60,524 nucleotides of DNA. Origin: CAJBLF01 sp964424505 (GTDB lineage: Bacteria > Patescibacteriota > Gracilibacteria > Absconditabacterales > Absconditicoccaceae). Below are positions 1-11,165 of the stretch, piece by piece. How positions within the stretch are numbered: position 1 is the stretch's first letter; each line of letters opens with the position of its first letter. The notes under the pieces are model-generated. The model made no database searches, was not told where the DNA came from, and saw only the letters and a list, made by a program, of their open reading frames with translations. Made by a program: the position numbers and the translations under genes. The DNA lies in the NCBI GenBank assembly GCA_964424505.1, contig CAYRIQ010000002.1, positions 1 to 60,524 of the forward strand. The letters are read 5' to 3'.

Positions 1-271
1 TCGTAAATCCGTATCTATTAAATAGATTTGGTCATCAGAACATATAGTCTTTGAAATCCATGTAAGCGGCTCAAATGATATATGGATTCTTAATGGTTCT
101 AATTTGGTTATTATAATATCGTTTCCCGTTTTTGATGACAGAAATATAGCCAAGATTTGATAAATCGTCCATTTTGTAGGTATATCAAAATCTTCTGACT
201 AATTTATCCAAAAAATTTTTTTTTAGTATTTCTTTATTTAAACTGTTTATTTTTTCTTTTAAAATACTCAT
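1..271 (-). CDS. AbiEi-like antitoxin / transcriptional regulator, N-terminal part (runs off window)
   Basis: The frame stays open from an ATG at 271 to the left edge when TGA is read as glycine (four such codons), giving the first 90 residues. The N-terminus is Lys-rich and helical. A stretch around residues 45-85 reads like the AbiEi winged-helix boundary (NPYIIGAAYM, then FGGPNLFNRYGF), where family members have N-P-Y-x-I-A followed by Y-I-S-x-x-S-A-L-x-x-Y-G-L. AbiEi proteins repress their own operon and neutralise an AbiEii nucleotidyltransferase toxin. The toxin would lie to the left, outside the window. No clear ribosome-binding site precedes the start. The family call rests on a short pattern, so it is moderate at best. 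Confidence 0.45.
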
Positions 272-380
272 TTAATGAGATTTATATGTAAATATTCATT
301 TTGCGTTTTCCGATAAAAATATAAGAATTCGTAAAATAAAATCAAGTGTATTTACATGTAAAAATACACCATATCAAAAT

Positions 381-408
381 TTGCATTATTTTCATTTTTG
401 GCTATAAT
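381..408 (+). promoter_or_regulatory. Putative sigma70-type promoter
   Basis: TTGCAT at 381-386 and a perfect TATAAT at 403-408 are separated by 16 bases. They lie about 35 bases before the ATG at 443 of the interrupted FISUMP-like gene. Confidence 0.5.
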
Positions 409-442
409 TACTATATGAATTTACTTCATTACCTTTATACCT

Positions 443-1318
443 ATGACAGACACAAACAAAACTATTCATGATTATGATAGTCTAAAACAATAATTTAAGG
501 AAAAGGCTTGACCTCTTACAGAAGAAAAGAGAAAAAGATCAGAAGCATTACAAATAGCATTTTCTGATCAACCAAAAAAACTAGGCACTGAAGTAAATGA
601 TATGTACAAAAGAATGAATGCAACGTGGTTAGAAGATAATAAAGATTTGGTAAAAGCATATAGAGAAGCAGTAAAAGAAAAAAGAACAAAGAAGGTAGAG
701 GAAATATTTAAAGAAATTGTAGAGAAGGCAAAAACAATCACTCCAAAAGTTGATCAAGAAGCATTGAAAGATTTGATTATCTGAAAACCTGACAAAAAAG
801 AATCCAAAGAAATTACTAAAGAACATCTTCTCAATAAACCTAATATGACGATAAAAGACAAGGAATGAATGCAAAAATCCATTGATTATCTTATAGAGAA
901 AAAAATGGATACGTCAGAGAATCTAAAAAAGCTTGATGCTATCGTTTATACCGCAGAATTTATCGAGGTTGGTGGTGTTAAGCGAGCGAGAAAAGATATT
1001 ACCGCAAAACCAAATGGCAAAAATATTTTCCAACACAACAACGTGACGTACTTCAAACGAAGTGAAAGTATGATCAAAGAACAAAATGATTTGCTTGCGA
1101 AACAATGAATGGAGATTCCATTGGATAGTGCTTATGAAAAATCAATGAGAGCTTTGCCTGGTGAATATTCAAAAACGAATCGGCATGAATGATGAAATAT
1201 ATTATCCCTTATTGCAGATATGTCAATGGATGGCTATTGTTCTAGTGACGGCACATTGAATGACAAAGGTGAATATGGATATCGTTGGTCGGCTTCTCCT
1301 ATAAAAAAGATCTCATAA
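443..1318 (+). pseudogene. FISUMP-like protein, interrupted by in-frame TAA and short at the C-terminus
   Basis: From the ATG at 443 the frame reads 16 residues, meets TAA at 491-493, then continues open in the same frame to the TAA at 1316-1318 with glycine at six TGA codons. If TAA is a true stop, the only later ATG is at 602. The middle is Lys/Glu-rich and helical. The C-terminus (MDGYCSSDGTLNDKGEYGYR, then WSASP) matches the Fibrobacter-succinogenes-major-paralogue (FISUMP) pattern of G-Y-R followed by S-S-D-G-x-L, G-x-Y-G-Y-x-W-S-S. Family members continue past W-S-S-S with a beta-rich end, whereas this one stops a few residues later at a terminator. So it looks decayed at both ends. Alternatives are a sequencing error at the TAA or a shorter gene starting at 602. 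Confidence 0.55.
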
Positions 1319-1336
1319 TAACGAGATCTCTTTTTA
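1302..1336. terminator. Bidirectional rho-independent terminator
   Basis: AGATCTC (1308-1314) pairs with GAGATCT (1323-1329). A T run follows on the plus strand, and an A run precedes it (a T run on the minus strand). It separates the two convergent genes ending at 1318 and 1349. Confidence 0.75.
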
Positions 1337-1348
1337 CTTAAATAGAAA

Positions 1349-1852
1349 TTAGAGTTTGGAAAGTTCTTTTTCGAAATAAATCAAATGAGTAGCTTGAGTA
1401 GTTATCTGTTCTATTTCTTTAGTAAATACATCTACAATTTTCTTTTTCTCCTCCTTAAGTTGCTTTCTTTTCAACTCAAAGAACTTTAAGAAAAATTCTT
1501 TAGGTAAAGTATACACAGAAATGAAACCACCCATACCTCTTTGTATTGGTAAGAAATGAAGAGAGTCTTTATATACCAATTTCACTCTTTCCAGATATTC
1601 CTTTACTTCAGGTTTTTCATTATAATCCTTTATTTCACCCTTAGCATTTAAAAGGCTATTAAAGTATCTATCAAAACACATAGTAAGAAGATGTACCGTA
1701 AAGAAGTTGGATTTCTCTTTGATTTCTTTAATAACACCAAGTTCATAATAATGATCTTCCATTAATGGTTTAGAGTAACACAATACCAATACCATCATAT
1801 CTACCTTCAGATCCTGGATTTTAAGTTCCTTTGAATTTTTTATTTTTCTCAT
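1349..1852 (-). CDS. Hypothetical protein, 167 aa
   Basis: An uninterrupted frame of 167 residues from an ATG at 1852, closed by TAA next to the bidirectional terminator. No signal peptide or membrane segment is visible. The N-terminal half has beta-like stretches (DMMVLVLCYSK, FFTVHLLTM) and the C-terminal third is a Lys/Glu-rich predicted coiled coil (FELKRKQLKEEKKKIVDVF). The region right of the start (1853-2045) is AT-rich and gene-free and must hold its promoter. I do not recognise the family. Confidence 0.7.
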   Translation of the reverse strand: MRKIKNSKELKIQDLKVDMMVLVLCYSKPLMEDHYYELGVIKEIKEKSNFFTVHLLTMCFDRYFNSLLNAKGEIKDYNEKPEVKEYLERVKLVYKDSLHFLPIQRGMGGFISVYTLPKEFFLKFFELKRKQLKEEKKKIVDVFTKEIEQITTQATHLIYFEKELSKL

Positions 1853-2045
1853 AACATTTTATTTTAATTTTTACTTTTATTTGTCGAAAATATCATATTT
1901 ATTTACTATTATAAGTCAACCCAAATGCCGGTTTCTAAAAAAAGTTAAACTAAATTAAAAAAGCCCTTCCTTTCTTTGTTTTCTTATAGATAGGACTATG
2001 ACATACTACAAAATTTTGTACGACTTTCTTTGTTGATCCAACCCT

Positions 2046-2213
2046 TTAGTATCAATACTTTTTTCAATTTTTCGTGGTTGAATACTGATTGAGGGTGGTG
2101 CGGTCTTTCTCTCTGTAAAGTACGATTTTTGCTGAGTTTCTAGATGTAATGGAAATTTTAAATTTCTCCAAAATTTCTTCAATGGGTGGTCCAGTAACAT
2201 TTATTTTATTCAT
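2046..2213 (-). CDS. Possible small protein, 55 aa
   Basis: An ATG at 2213 opens a frame that uses TGA twice as glycine and ends at TAA 2046-2048. The peptide begins MNKINVTGPPIEEILEKF and continues with an amphipathic, polar composition ending in GKKYGY. An overlapping frame (2006-2200, same strand) is similar in length, so the choice rests only on composition. It may be a remnant of a longer gene. Function unknown. Confidence 0.3.
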
Positions 2214-2445
2214 AATATTTTTTTTATTATTTATAATAAATGTATATGTATTTATGTTTAAAAGTCAACTAGTTTTTGTTGTTTTATTTTTTGTCAAATT
2301 TTGTTTGCTGGTTTTGCTGGTTTTTTTAGCGTTTTGGCTGGTTTTAGGATATAATTAATTATTGATTATGTGTGGAAAGTAGGAGAAAGGGAGTATGAAC
2401 GTATAATACATATCAGAAAAATTTATTTTATAATTACATATGTGC
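2214..2445. other. Gene-free AT-rich spacer with short direct repeats
   Basis: Very T-rich on the plus strand. The run at about 2306-2344 contains three near-copies of a GCTGGTTTT motif. A hydrophobic plus-strand reading frame here (2149-2358) is a by-product of T-richness. The 3' end carries the -10 element of the next gene. Confidence 0.4.
2429..2434 (+). promoter_or_regulatory. -10 element with very short leader
   Basis: TATAAT ends 11 bases before the ATG at 2446, so the transcript would start only a few bases from, or at, the start codon. No ribosome-binding site is present. Confidence 0.4.
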
Positions 2446-3933
2446 ATGAAAAAATCATATAAAACAACCAATAGTCTGATTGTATGAACTATGATTTTCT
2501 GTTTTTGGTTGATTATTCTGTTTTTGGATGGAACATTTTCTCATAGAACTATCCAGGAAAATAGTCTATCTCCAGCTCTTTCTTCTCAAGAGTTATTGGC
2601 TACTTCATCGCGTACGGGTAATTCTGTCACTGAAGTTAATACTATGGTTTCTGGAGCTATTCATCAAAGTTTGGGAAATTCGGAGGTATTTCAAGATTTA
2701 CATGTGTTGGAATATTTATATACCAAAAATAAAAATCCTGAATTGTTGCCACCATTAGTAGAAAAATTTCTCCAATATTATCAATTTGATAAAGCCAATC
2801 AGTACCTTACTCTTTTGTTGCAAGAAGAAGGTGGTTATTTGAAATCAAAGATTGATCCACGTCAGATAATATATACGCGTTTTCATGATTCTACTATCGG
2901 TCTTGATAGTGCTAATTGACTTAATGATGTGTCTGCTTTGATCCAAGAATATGCAACTAATGAAATGATTACTCAAGATGATCAATTATTGTATCAATGA
3001 CTTAAATATCTTTGGGTGTATGATTATTCTGGTGCTTCAATAGCATTTTCCAAAATAACAGATACTCGTTATAAAGATTTTATCTCTTCTTATGAATCAG
3101 CTTTGGCTAATTTTATGAAAATAAAAAATCCTCCTGTGTATTATAGAGATGGATTGGTTTCTCTTACTTTACTCAAAAACTGATATTTCGTGTTTGCTAA
3201 AAGATTGGCACTTCATGCTTTGCTACAAAATGATACATATGTTTTGCCTTATCAAGTGCTTGCATATGCAAATTTTTTGACTCATAATCGAGAAGCCACT
3301 AAAGATTATTTTCTTAAGCTTGCAGATTTTGATTCGAGTAATGCTTCATTGTATAAATTTTTGATAGGAATTTCGTACTACCGATACGGTGATTATGAAC
3401 AATCTATTGTATATCTTACTCAAGTTACTGATCCAGGACTTCACCTTGATGTATATAGATATATGTTATTGTGATATGTTCAATGAGAAGATACGACGAA
3501 TATGACTCGTATCTGGCAAAACATTCTTTGACAATCTGATCTTCAATCTTCTGATTTCTCGTTATTTTTTGATCAGATGTTTTATATTCCTTTTCGTGAA
3601 GGAAAACCATTTACTCTGTATTTTGAAAATCCACAATTGGCTGATATGTACGTCCAAAAATGTATGGCAATTTTTACAGGGAATCAAGCTGATGTTTGTC
3701 TATATGGTGAAGTATGATTGCAATTGGCACAACAAAATTTATCTTGAGTTGGACCCAAACTTTTGTGATTGATCACTACATATCATCAATCTCATCTTTA
3801 TCATTTGCTTGGTGATTATTATTTCTCACTTAAGCAATTTACTTTAGCTAAAAACTCGTATATCCAAGCATTGAGTATTTGTGATACGCCTACAGAACAA
3901 GCAATTCTCCAACAAAAGCTTACTCAACTTTAA
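2446..3933 (+). CDS. Membrane-anchored TPR-like protein
   Basis: A 495-residue frame from ATG 2446 to TAA 3931-3933, with glycine at numerous TGA codons. Residues about 10-32 form one hydrophobic helix (IVGTMIFCFWLIILFL) that acts as a signal anchor, so the rest is outside the membrane. The remainder is helical with spacing like tetratricopeptide repeats, for example YFLKLADFDSSNASLYKFL followed by YYRYGDYEQSIVYL, and near the C-terminus YYFSLKQFTLAKNSYIQAL. TPR proteins are protein-protein scaffolds. It is the first of four tandem genes for exported proteins (to 8699), so a structural role in a surface complex is plausible. Fold assignment is moderate, function unknown. Confidence 0.7.
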
Positions 3934-3990
3934 TTCTTATTGCCTTTATAAATATTAAATTTTGAGATATTTTTACTTCTTGTATGATGG

Positions 3991-5445
3991 ATGAAATCAA
4001 GACTTCCTTTACAGCTTATGATATGAGTTGTTACCACGTTTGTGGTGGGATTTTCTTATGTACATGCAGAAGCTAGTCAAATTTCTTCTGATGATTCTGT
4101 CTATTGTATAACACAATCTTCTATTTGTTGAACTGCTCCACATTATTTTACGTTATTACTGGATTTTGTTAGAGAAATGATGAATTCTATCAAAACTATT
4201 GGTACTCAATGAGCGTATGTAGGTAAATATATCAATCCCAATCGATTTGAAGGTGCTACGTTTGTGGCGCCTAAAACAAATATCATTACTGCAACTACGA
4301 GAAATATCACTCAAAAACTTAATTTTGGTGTAGCTAGTGTGGCTATTGTTACGTCTCCTGTAAATGGAGCTGGACTCAAAGATGTATGAGGATGACTTTC
4401 TTTATTGTTTAAAAATAAGGTATTTCTTAGAGACAATCTTTTGGTAGAAGAACTAGAATCTCAGTTGAGTGATAAAAAACTTGAACTTGGACTTGGTGGA
4501 GGGTGGTTTACTCCTGTCAATGTTGCTAATCGTACGTTGATGAAAAATATTATTCAAAAATATATAGATAACTGACTGTTTATTGATGGTACTATTTCTG
4601 ACGGTGTTTTGTATAACACCATTACCTCTTTGCTTACTCAACTACTTTCTTCTGCAAAAACAGTACTCTATTTGGATAGTGTGAGTCAATTGGATAATAT
4701 TTCTAGAGGAGGCTCAAGTGGCGTTACTCTTGTGTTTAACACTTCCAATATCCAAGCAATCCAACGCGATTATACTTGTGCAAAATGATTTATAAATCCT
4801 TGTGATTCTTCATTACAAGCGTTTTCTGGAGCAATTGCTTCTTTACTCTCTGATTTGGAAACATCAACAACTTCTTCCTACAAAACTATTACTAATGCAC
4901 TTGATAGATTGAAACAAATTTTTTCAAAACAACAAACTACGTCTTTTATAGAAAGAGAGTCGGAACTTTTGAAATCTATGTATGGCACTCAAAAGGTCAA
5001 TAAATGAACATTATTACGTGTCAAATATGATAAAAGTATCGTTCAAAATATAAAAAATGTTGGAGTTGCTGTAGGACAAAATGCTACCTCATTGTGGACA
5101 TTTGTAAGTAAAGGTATTCAACAAAAAAAACAAGTAGTTGAAACCTCTATCGATAAGGAAAATATTGTGTCCGTATCTACTCCCGCACAATGACAACCTC
5201 TATTTGAACAATATATTGGGACTTATCTTCAAGATGTTTTTAATCAGCAAAGTATCGATGCTGAGCTTGCAACATTTGTTGAGGTTGATAGTGTTACTCC
5301 AGCATTTACTGTATTATCTCAACAAATATCTACTATCAAAAAAGATATACTGGGTGGAAAAGATCAAGAAGGAAGTCTACTTAAAAATTTATGAGTAGCT
5401 TGTGAACTCCAATGTGGAGGTAGTAGAGGATTGTGTCGAGAATAA
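3991..5445 (+). CDS. Secreted hypothetical protein, 484 aa
   Basis: A frame of 484 residues from ATG 3991 to TAA 5443-5445 with glycine at many TGA codons. It starts with a signal peptide (basic MKSRLPLQL, hydrophobic core with VVTTFVVGFSY, likely cleavage after VHA). The mature part is Ser/Thr/Asn-rich with a few cysteines (VYCITQSSICG near the N-terminus, CELQCGG and CRE at the end) that could form disulphides. A glycine-rich segment (DVGGGLSLLF, GLGGGWF) lies about a quarter of the way in. It follows the TPR-like gene by 57 bases and precedes two more signal-peptide genes, so they are probably co-transcribed. No family recognised. Confidence 0.75.
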
Positions 5446-5467
5446 CTCTTTATTTTGTGCTTATATA

Positions 5468-6592
5468 ATGAATATACCAAAAAAAATAATATATCGTTTT
5501 AGTATAATGGTACTTGTTGCTATCTCGTTTTTTGCTTATACTCGTGTATTTGCATTTGATGAATTTTCTTTATCAACGGTTTCTGCTCCTTTGTTTGATA
5601 CATTGTCTAGTACGTCTAGTGTAAAAAACATTGTGGAAAACTATTGTACTGCTGTACTTTCTTCTTCGCCATTTACTCAAAATGATTTTGTTTACAATGC
5701 TCAGCAGTCTGCGTTTGTCCATTTATTATGTAGTAATGCTGGAGAGCGTTCTTCGTCTTTTTTTAGTAAATCTACTTATCTTACTCGTACGACTTTTGCA
5801 CAGTTGTGATTTGAAACTATTGTCTCTGATTGATCTAATGAAATAGAATATTGTGGTTTTATGGATAATGAATGTGATTTGGCCACAAATCTTCCAAAGC
5901 TTTTTAATGATATTATTTCTGATTACGTGAATATGAAACAAACTAATATTTATGGATTGATATGAAATTTTGAGACAGAACAGGATATTGAAGATCAGGT
6001 TAATATATTTTCTTCTGGATATTTTGATGGTATTGAATTTTGCAAAAAAACTGATCGTACCTATCCTAAAACGTGTTCTATGGTAAAGTGATATGTTAAA
6101 AATGCTCGTAATCTTCTCAGTGATGTCCGTATTTTTAATGTTTCATGATTGCTTGCACAACAACCATGATTGGTGTCTTGTGATGCGAAAAATAGCAATT
6201 ATAATCTTTTGTTTTGTGGTTTATATGGGAATTCTCATGATTCGTTTGTCCCATTTGTGAATTTGACGTATAATGAGCTTTTTTATTATCGTTTGTTTAT
6301 GTCATATTACTTTATTTCATTGCAAAAAAATCCAGTTATTTTGATCCAAAGTACGCAAAATAATAATCTTGATACTATTGTAAAAAAATTTTCTTCTGAA
6401 TACATGCGGTCCAAAAATGCATTATCTCTGACTTTTAGAATGTTACGTGATACTAATATGGCATTTCCTTTACATGTAGGATTTTCCTTGTATCAAGAGG
6501 ATATAAATGAATTTGGAAAGGTTTTGGCACGTATAGCTCCCCCAATATATACTTTATATGATAAGCTTAGAAATGTTCAAACAGCTCAATAA
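5468..6592 (+). CDS. Secreted hypothetical protein, 374 aa
   Basis: The frame runs from ATG 5468 to TAA at 6592. The start was chosen because it gives a proper signal peptide (MNIPKKIIYRFSIMVLVAIS, cleavage near VFA). An upstream GTG at 5402 would add an unlikely acidic leader overlapping the previous gene. The mature protein is Asn/Ser-rich with scattered cysteine pairs (CGFMDNEC, LVSCDAKNS, LFCGLYG), suggesting disulphides outside the membrane. It lies 22 bases after the previous gene and overlaps the next by 20 bases, so these form an operon. No family recognised. Confidence 0.75.
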
Positions 6593-8699
6593 AACCATAA
6601 TATTTGCTTGTTTGTTGTTTATCGGAACATGTTCCTATGCTTTTGCTGTTGATTTTTCTCAAGCACTTAACCAGGCTAAAGAATCATCTTTATCACTTTC
6701 TACACTTTTTCAATGAAAATCGCAAGTAACTAACCTTTATCAAAAAGCTTTAAAAATAGCAAAAGATCGTGAAGTAGTCTCTACTAGTGCCTCTTTAGAT
6801 CATCTTAAAGAATATTATAGTGAGTGTAATGGTATCCAAATAAGCGACTTTATCGCCGTGTTGTATCACTCAAATATTTCATTTGCTACTACATTCACTC
6901 AAATATTTACTAGTAAAACACATATACCTACTTCTGGTGAAATATCTGCTAGTTATGCAAAAATTTTGACCTGTAAACATATCACTTTGCCTGCTACTGC
7001 TGATCAAATAACTGCACTTAATAATGAAATTAATAGTGTATATTACAATGGATACGCTAATTCTTATAGTATATTTGCACTCAATCAAGATAATTTTGGA
7101 TCTGATGTGTTTTGGAATGGTACTCTTGATGATAGTGATTTTGATCTTTTGTATGATATCAATCAGATAGGTACATTGTTGTTTACAAATTTTCAAGATA
7201 GCCCTGCAGTATTGTTTTATAGGCTGCCACAAATAGCTTGAGCTGCTCTTCAAAATAATGTCAGTACTTTTGCTCTATCTGCTCAGGATAGTTATCAATT
7301 GGGAAATGGATGATGATCATTTCTTAATTCTGCTGTATCAAGTCCTGATGCTATCGATTTAAACTCAGTTTCTTCCGTTTCCAATAATACTAATCTGTTT
7401 GCTTCTGATGTAGAAGTTCAGAAATTTATTTCAAATACTAATAGTGCTCCATCAAATCCTTTTGTGGTTTCCAATTCTTCTTTGTATATGGGTAATCAAT
7501 GTTTTTCTGGAGTGACTAATGTACAACAATCATCTTGAGAACTTCCTATATTTGAGTCACCAGAATCTTATCTCTCTGGCATTATAAACTTTGTTACAAC
7601 ACCAAATATAGACACTCTTGTGCATGATTATTTATTACAACAATTTAAAAACAAAAGTGCTTTGGTGTCTGGTGGAATCACTACTCTTGCTAATGACTAT
7701 GCGGAACAAATGTTTGGTGATGCTCTTCCTGGTACTTGTGAATATTCTTGCAAAACATTATCATTGGATAAGCAAGTTGCTTGTCAGCTGTCTTGTAGTA
7801 AATCGTGTATACAAACATGTAATGATACACAAAAACTTAGTCAATCTGCTTGTATTGTTGCTTATGAAAACAAAAAAACTCAATGTTCTCAATTTGCTTG
7901 AGTCAAAAAAAGTGCTTGTCTAGCCGTAGCTCTTGCTCAACAAGTAAGTTGTACCCAACAAACGTTTACAGATGAAGCACTTTGTGTCTCTGATTGTATG
8001 TGTAGTATAACCGCATGATGACGAGAGGGTATAGAAGCTANNNNNNNNNNATTTTGTAAAGTGCCAGTCCAGAGCAAAACTTTACGTCCATGAAAAACGG
8101 TGTCGAGTATTCAAGCAATATTTCAAGAGATATCAGATGTCTTGGAGTGACTCAGAGATAGTGGTCAGATGGTTAAATTTTCCAAAACTAAAGAATTTCT
8201 TGATGGTACTATAAAAATTTCTTTTGTTGATACTTTTGCATTTGGTTTCCAAATCTGATTTAAACCTGTTTTCCCACAAAAAAGTACTACGTTATTGCTT
8301 CAAGAACAACAACAAGATATGAGAGATTTTAGTTTGTGAATTATGAATATGAATGTTGGCTCTCCTGATGCTGATGATTATAATAAATATATTGTAATAT
8401 CTGATCCTGTAAAAAACGATGCTACAATGGAAGAAGCAACATCATTGGAAGCTATACAGGCAAATATTGATGTATTTACGGATGCTGCAATTTCTGCTAG
8501 AAAAAATACTGCAATTTCTGCGGATGCTATTGATTATCTCACTAAAACATATGCCAATACTACGAATATAGTCGTTGTTCAACATATCCTTTCTTTTCTC
8601 CAAGACAATCAAATGTTTTGGAATTCACTGGGTGAATCACTTTTGGATATGAATGCGATGAGTCTTGAACTCAAAGTTAAAATTGAAAATAGTAAATAA
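6573..8699 (+). CDS. Secreted Cys-rich protein, about 708 aa, spanning an assembly gap
   Basis: ATG 6573 lies inside the end of the preceding gene. The protein begins with a signal peptide (MFKQLNKTIIFACLLFIGTC, cleavage near AFA). Glycine is encoded by TGA throughout. Ten Ns at 8041-8050 interrupt it. With exactly ten bases the frame continues on the right side (FCKVPVQSKT onward) to TAA at 8697-8699, but the true gap size is unknown. Just left of the gap is a dense cysteine segment (about residues 380-490) with patterns such as CEYSCKTL, CQLSCSKSC, CNDTQKL and CVSDCMCS. The C-terminal 200 residues are helical and Cys-poor. Last gene of the four-gene exported cluster. Function unknown. Confidence 0.7.
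8041..8050. other. Scaffold gap (10 Ns)
   Basis: Ten undefined bases inside the Cys-rich protein gene. Both flanks are in the same frame if the gap is ten bases or differs by a multiple of three. Confidence 0.99.
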
Positions 8700-8708
8700 T
8701 CACTATAA

Positions 8709-9557
8709 TTATCCCTCTAGTAAATCATGTACTTTTTGTAAATGTTTATCGTCCACGTGGGTATACATTTGTGTCGTAGTGATGGAGGCATGGCCTAATA
8801 ATGTTTGTACTGCTCTGATGTCTGCTCATTTTTTTATGAGTGTGGTCGCAAAACTATGTCTTAGTGTATGTGGTGTTACTTTTTTTTTGATGCCAGCCAA
8901 TCATGCATAAGACCTTACTATTTCTTCGATACTATTTCTGCTCAGGTGTTCACCAAATTTATTTGGTGATATACTAATAAAAAGATAAGGACTTGTATCT
9001 GATCTTTTTTCTAAATATTTTTTTAATGCTTCGAGTGAGGATTTTGTTGCAAATACTGATCTTAATTTTGACCCTTTTCCTACCACAGAAAATTGATTGG
9101 AATCTAGTTTAATATCTTTTTTTTGGAGTTTAATAAGTTCTGTTACTCTTAATCCTGTTCCGTAGAGAAATTGCAAGATAGTAAAATCTCTAGCTTGTTT
9201 AAGGTTATTTTTTGTACATGTACTCGGAGCTAAAAGTATTTTTGTTATTTCTTCTTCATCAAGATAGTTAACTTCTCTTGGTGGTGTTTTTGCCAATTCT
9301 AATTTTTCAGGACTCATACAATCTATATCATTTTTGAGGACAAATCTTAAAAACGCTCTAATGGCAACAATATGATAATTAATTGTTTTTACGTTGAGAT
9401 TGTTTTGATGGAGTGCCATTCTATAGTCAAGCAATTGCATACGATTGAGTTTATTGATCTCAATATCTCCGCAAAATTCCAAAAATCTATTGAGCCAAAG
9501 ACTATAATTTTCAATGGTTTTTGGACTAACATTTTTTTCGTATTGTAGATAATACAT
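8709..9557 (-). CDS. Tyrosine recombinase, XerC/XerD type
   Basis: A 282-residue protein from ATG 9557. The frame is open further upstream, but family members start about here and longer starts would run into the preceding gene. The N-terminal SAM-like core-binding domain (YEKNVSPKTIENY) is followed by the catalytic domain, with arginine in GTGLRVTEL, then HTLRHSFATTLIKKGADIR, LLGHASITT and the tyrosine in TQMYTHV. Two glycines in the last block are TGA. Xer recombinases resolve chromosome dimers at dif sites. Small genomes usually have one, which makes this the likely housekeeping copy. No dif-like site was recognised nearby. It follows the Pro/Glu-rich membrane protein gene by 58 bases on the same strand. 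Confidence 0.92.
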
Positions 9558-9615
9558 AAACTTTTCTAATAATGCACTTATTGTTGTACGTGAAATTTTA
9601 TTTTTGAAAAAAGCT

Positions 9616-11073
9616 TTATTGTATTGGTGGTGCTGGCTGTTGTGTAGTGTCGATTTGTGGGAGATCATTGATAGAAGAAGTAAGTGAAACTGGATCTTGT
9701 TTTTCTGCAGGAAGAGGAGATTCTGGTTGGCTGACAAGCTCTTTGAGTTTGATAATATATTGATCAAATTGTGCAAAGTATCAACTGATATTATCTATTT
9801 TTTCTTCATTTGCAATATTTTCCAGTAATGAAGTTGCTTTTTTGGAAATATAAAGTCCATATTTGATAACGGTATTGTTCCCCATAGTTTTTCCTTGAGC
9901 AAGAAAATTATTTCCTTCATTTACATAATCGGCCAATCTACCTACATCAGTTTGTGCTGTTGGTTGATTTGTTGTTTCTAGTTCGTTTAGTTCTCCAAAA
10001 TTGTTTTCTTCTGCACTTTCATGTGTACCTATTCCTGTATTTATATCATTTGTGAGCCCACTGAGTTCTTCAGATCACGTGAGTTCTGTCCCTATGGGAT
10101 TTTCTACTGTTCCTGTACTATCTTCTATTTCCGGTTGTGTTTGTAAAGCCTCTTTGCTAAATATATTTGCAAATTCTATAGGGTACATCGTTTTGAGAAT
10201 AAAAAATGTAGTACATCCCAAAGCTATAAAAAGTAGTATAAATACCATAGTTTTGATTCATCCATTTTTTTTGGGTGCTATTATTGGTTGCATTGGTTGT
10301 GTATTGGAAGTTGGATTTGAAGTTGTATTTGGTAGCGTAAATGCTACTTGATTGATAGGTGTAGCTATTGTTTCTGCCGTCGTTTGTATTGGTGTTGACG
10401 TTGGTATCGGTGTAGTGAACATTTCGTCAAGATTGAATGTTTTTGGAGTTTCTGGAGTAGCTGTGTTTGTTGGTATTGGTGTAGTAACTTCTGGTGCCAA
10501 TCCACCTACTGTTGCTTGAGTTTCTAGTTCTGAAATTATCTTTATATCTTCTTGTAAGTTATCTGTTTTTATGCTTTCTCATCAAATATTTTCTGTAGTA
10601 GGTAACAAAGTTTCTTCGATGATTTCATGATTTGGTTCATTGCTATTTGGCTCAATTATTGGTTCGGTTTTTATTATTGGTTCAACAATAGGCTCAGGTT
10701 CAATAATAGGCGCTGTTTCTTGGTTTTGTATTGCTGACTCATTTTGTATAGTACTTGGAATTTCTGTGTTTATTTCCTTTGTGGGTAGATTTTCAACTAC
10801 TGGCGCTTCAATTGTTTTTTTTTCACTTATTGAGTTTAGTTCTTCTTGTTTATTTTTTTTGTCTTCATTTTGCAATCGTTCGTCGTTTGTAGTTGTTTCC
10901 GGTAAATTTAAGTCTAAATCGAGATTTATGTCAGATATATTTTGAGGAGAACTATCGTGTTTGATTTCTTCTTGTTCAAGAGGCTTTGAAGCTTCTTCAA
11001 GATTTATTTGTAAATCTTGGGCTGGAAGGTTGTTTTTTGGTGTTCCAGTAATTGGATTTGTTGTGTCTGTCAT
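9616..11073 (-). CDS. Single-pass membrane protein with Pro/Glu-rich N-terminal half
   Basis: A 485-residue frame from ATG 11073 to TAA 9616-9618 (TGA read as glycine several times). Residues 1 to about 270 are low-complexity, rich in Glu, Pro, Thr, Ile and Asn, with repeats such as IIEPEPIVEPIIKTEPIIEP and later TTPIPTSTPIQTT. One membrane helix follows at about 276-295 (MVFILLFIALGCTTFFIL). The remaining 190 residues are acidic and partly helical (ELSGLTNDINTG, YGLYISKKATSLLEN) and end in a Pro/Gln-rich tail. Without a signal peptide the N-terminal half should be cytoplasmic. Function unknown. Similar disordered-plus-TM designs are common in candidate-phylum genomes. Confidence 0.7.
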
Positions 11074-11165
11074 TTGGATAACTAAAAAATAAAGTTTTCA
11101 TATACAAGTATATTCAAAACTTTTTTTTTGTCAAAAAATAGGGGTATTTTTATGGAATATTGGAT

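Noticed and set aside
2149..2358. Hydrophobic plus-strand reading frame of 69 residues
   Set aside because: Composed almost only of T-rich codons in a T-rich spacer and overlaps the minus-strand frame. No homology-like features.
7618..7923. 101-residue alternative frame inside the Cys-rich protein gene
   Set aside because: It overlaps the Cys-rich frame, which continues coherently on both sides through TGA codons. The alternative is a shadow.
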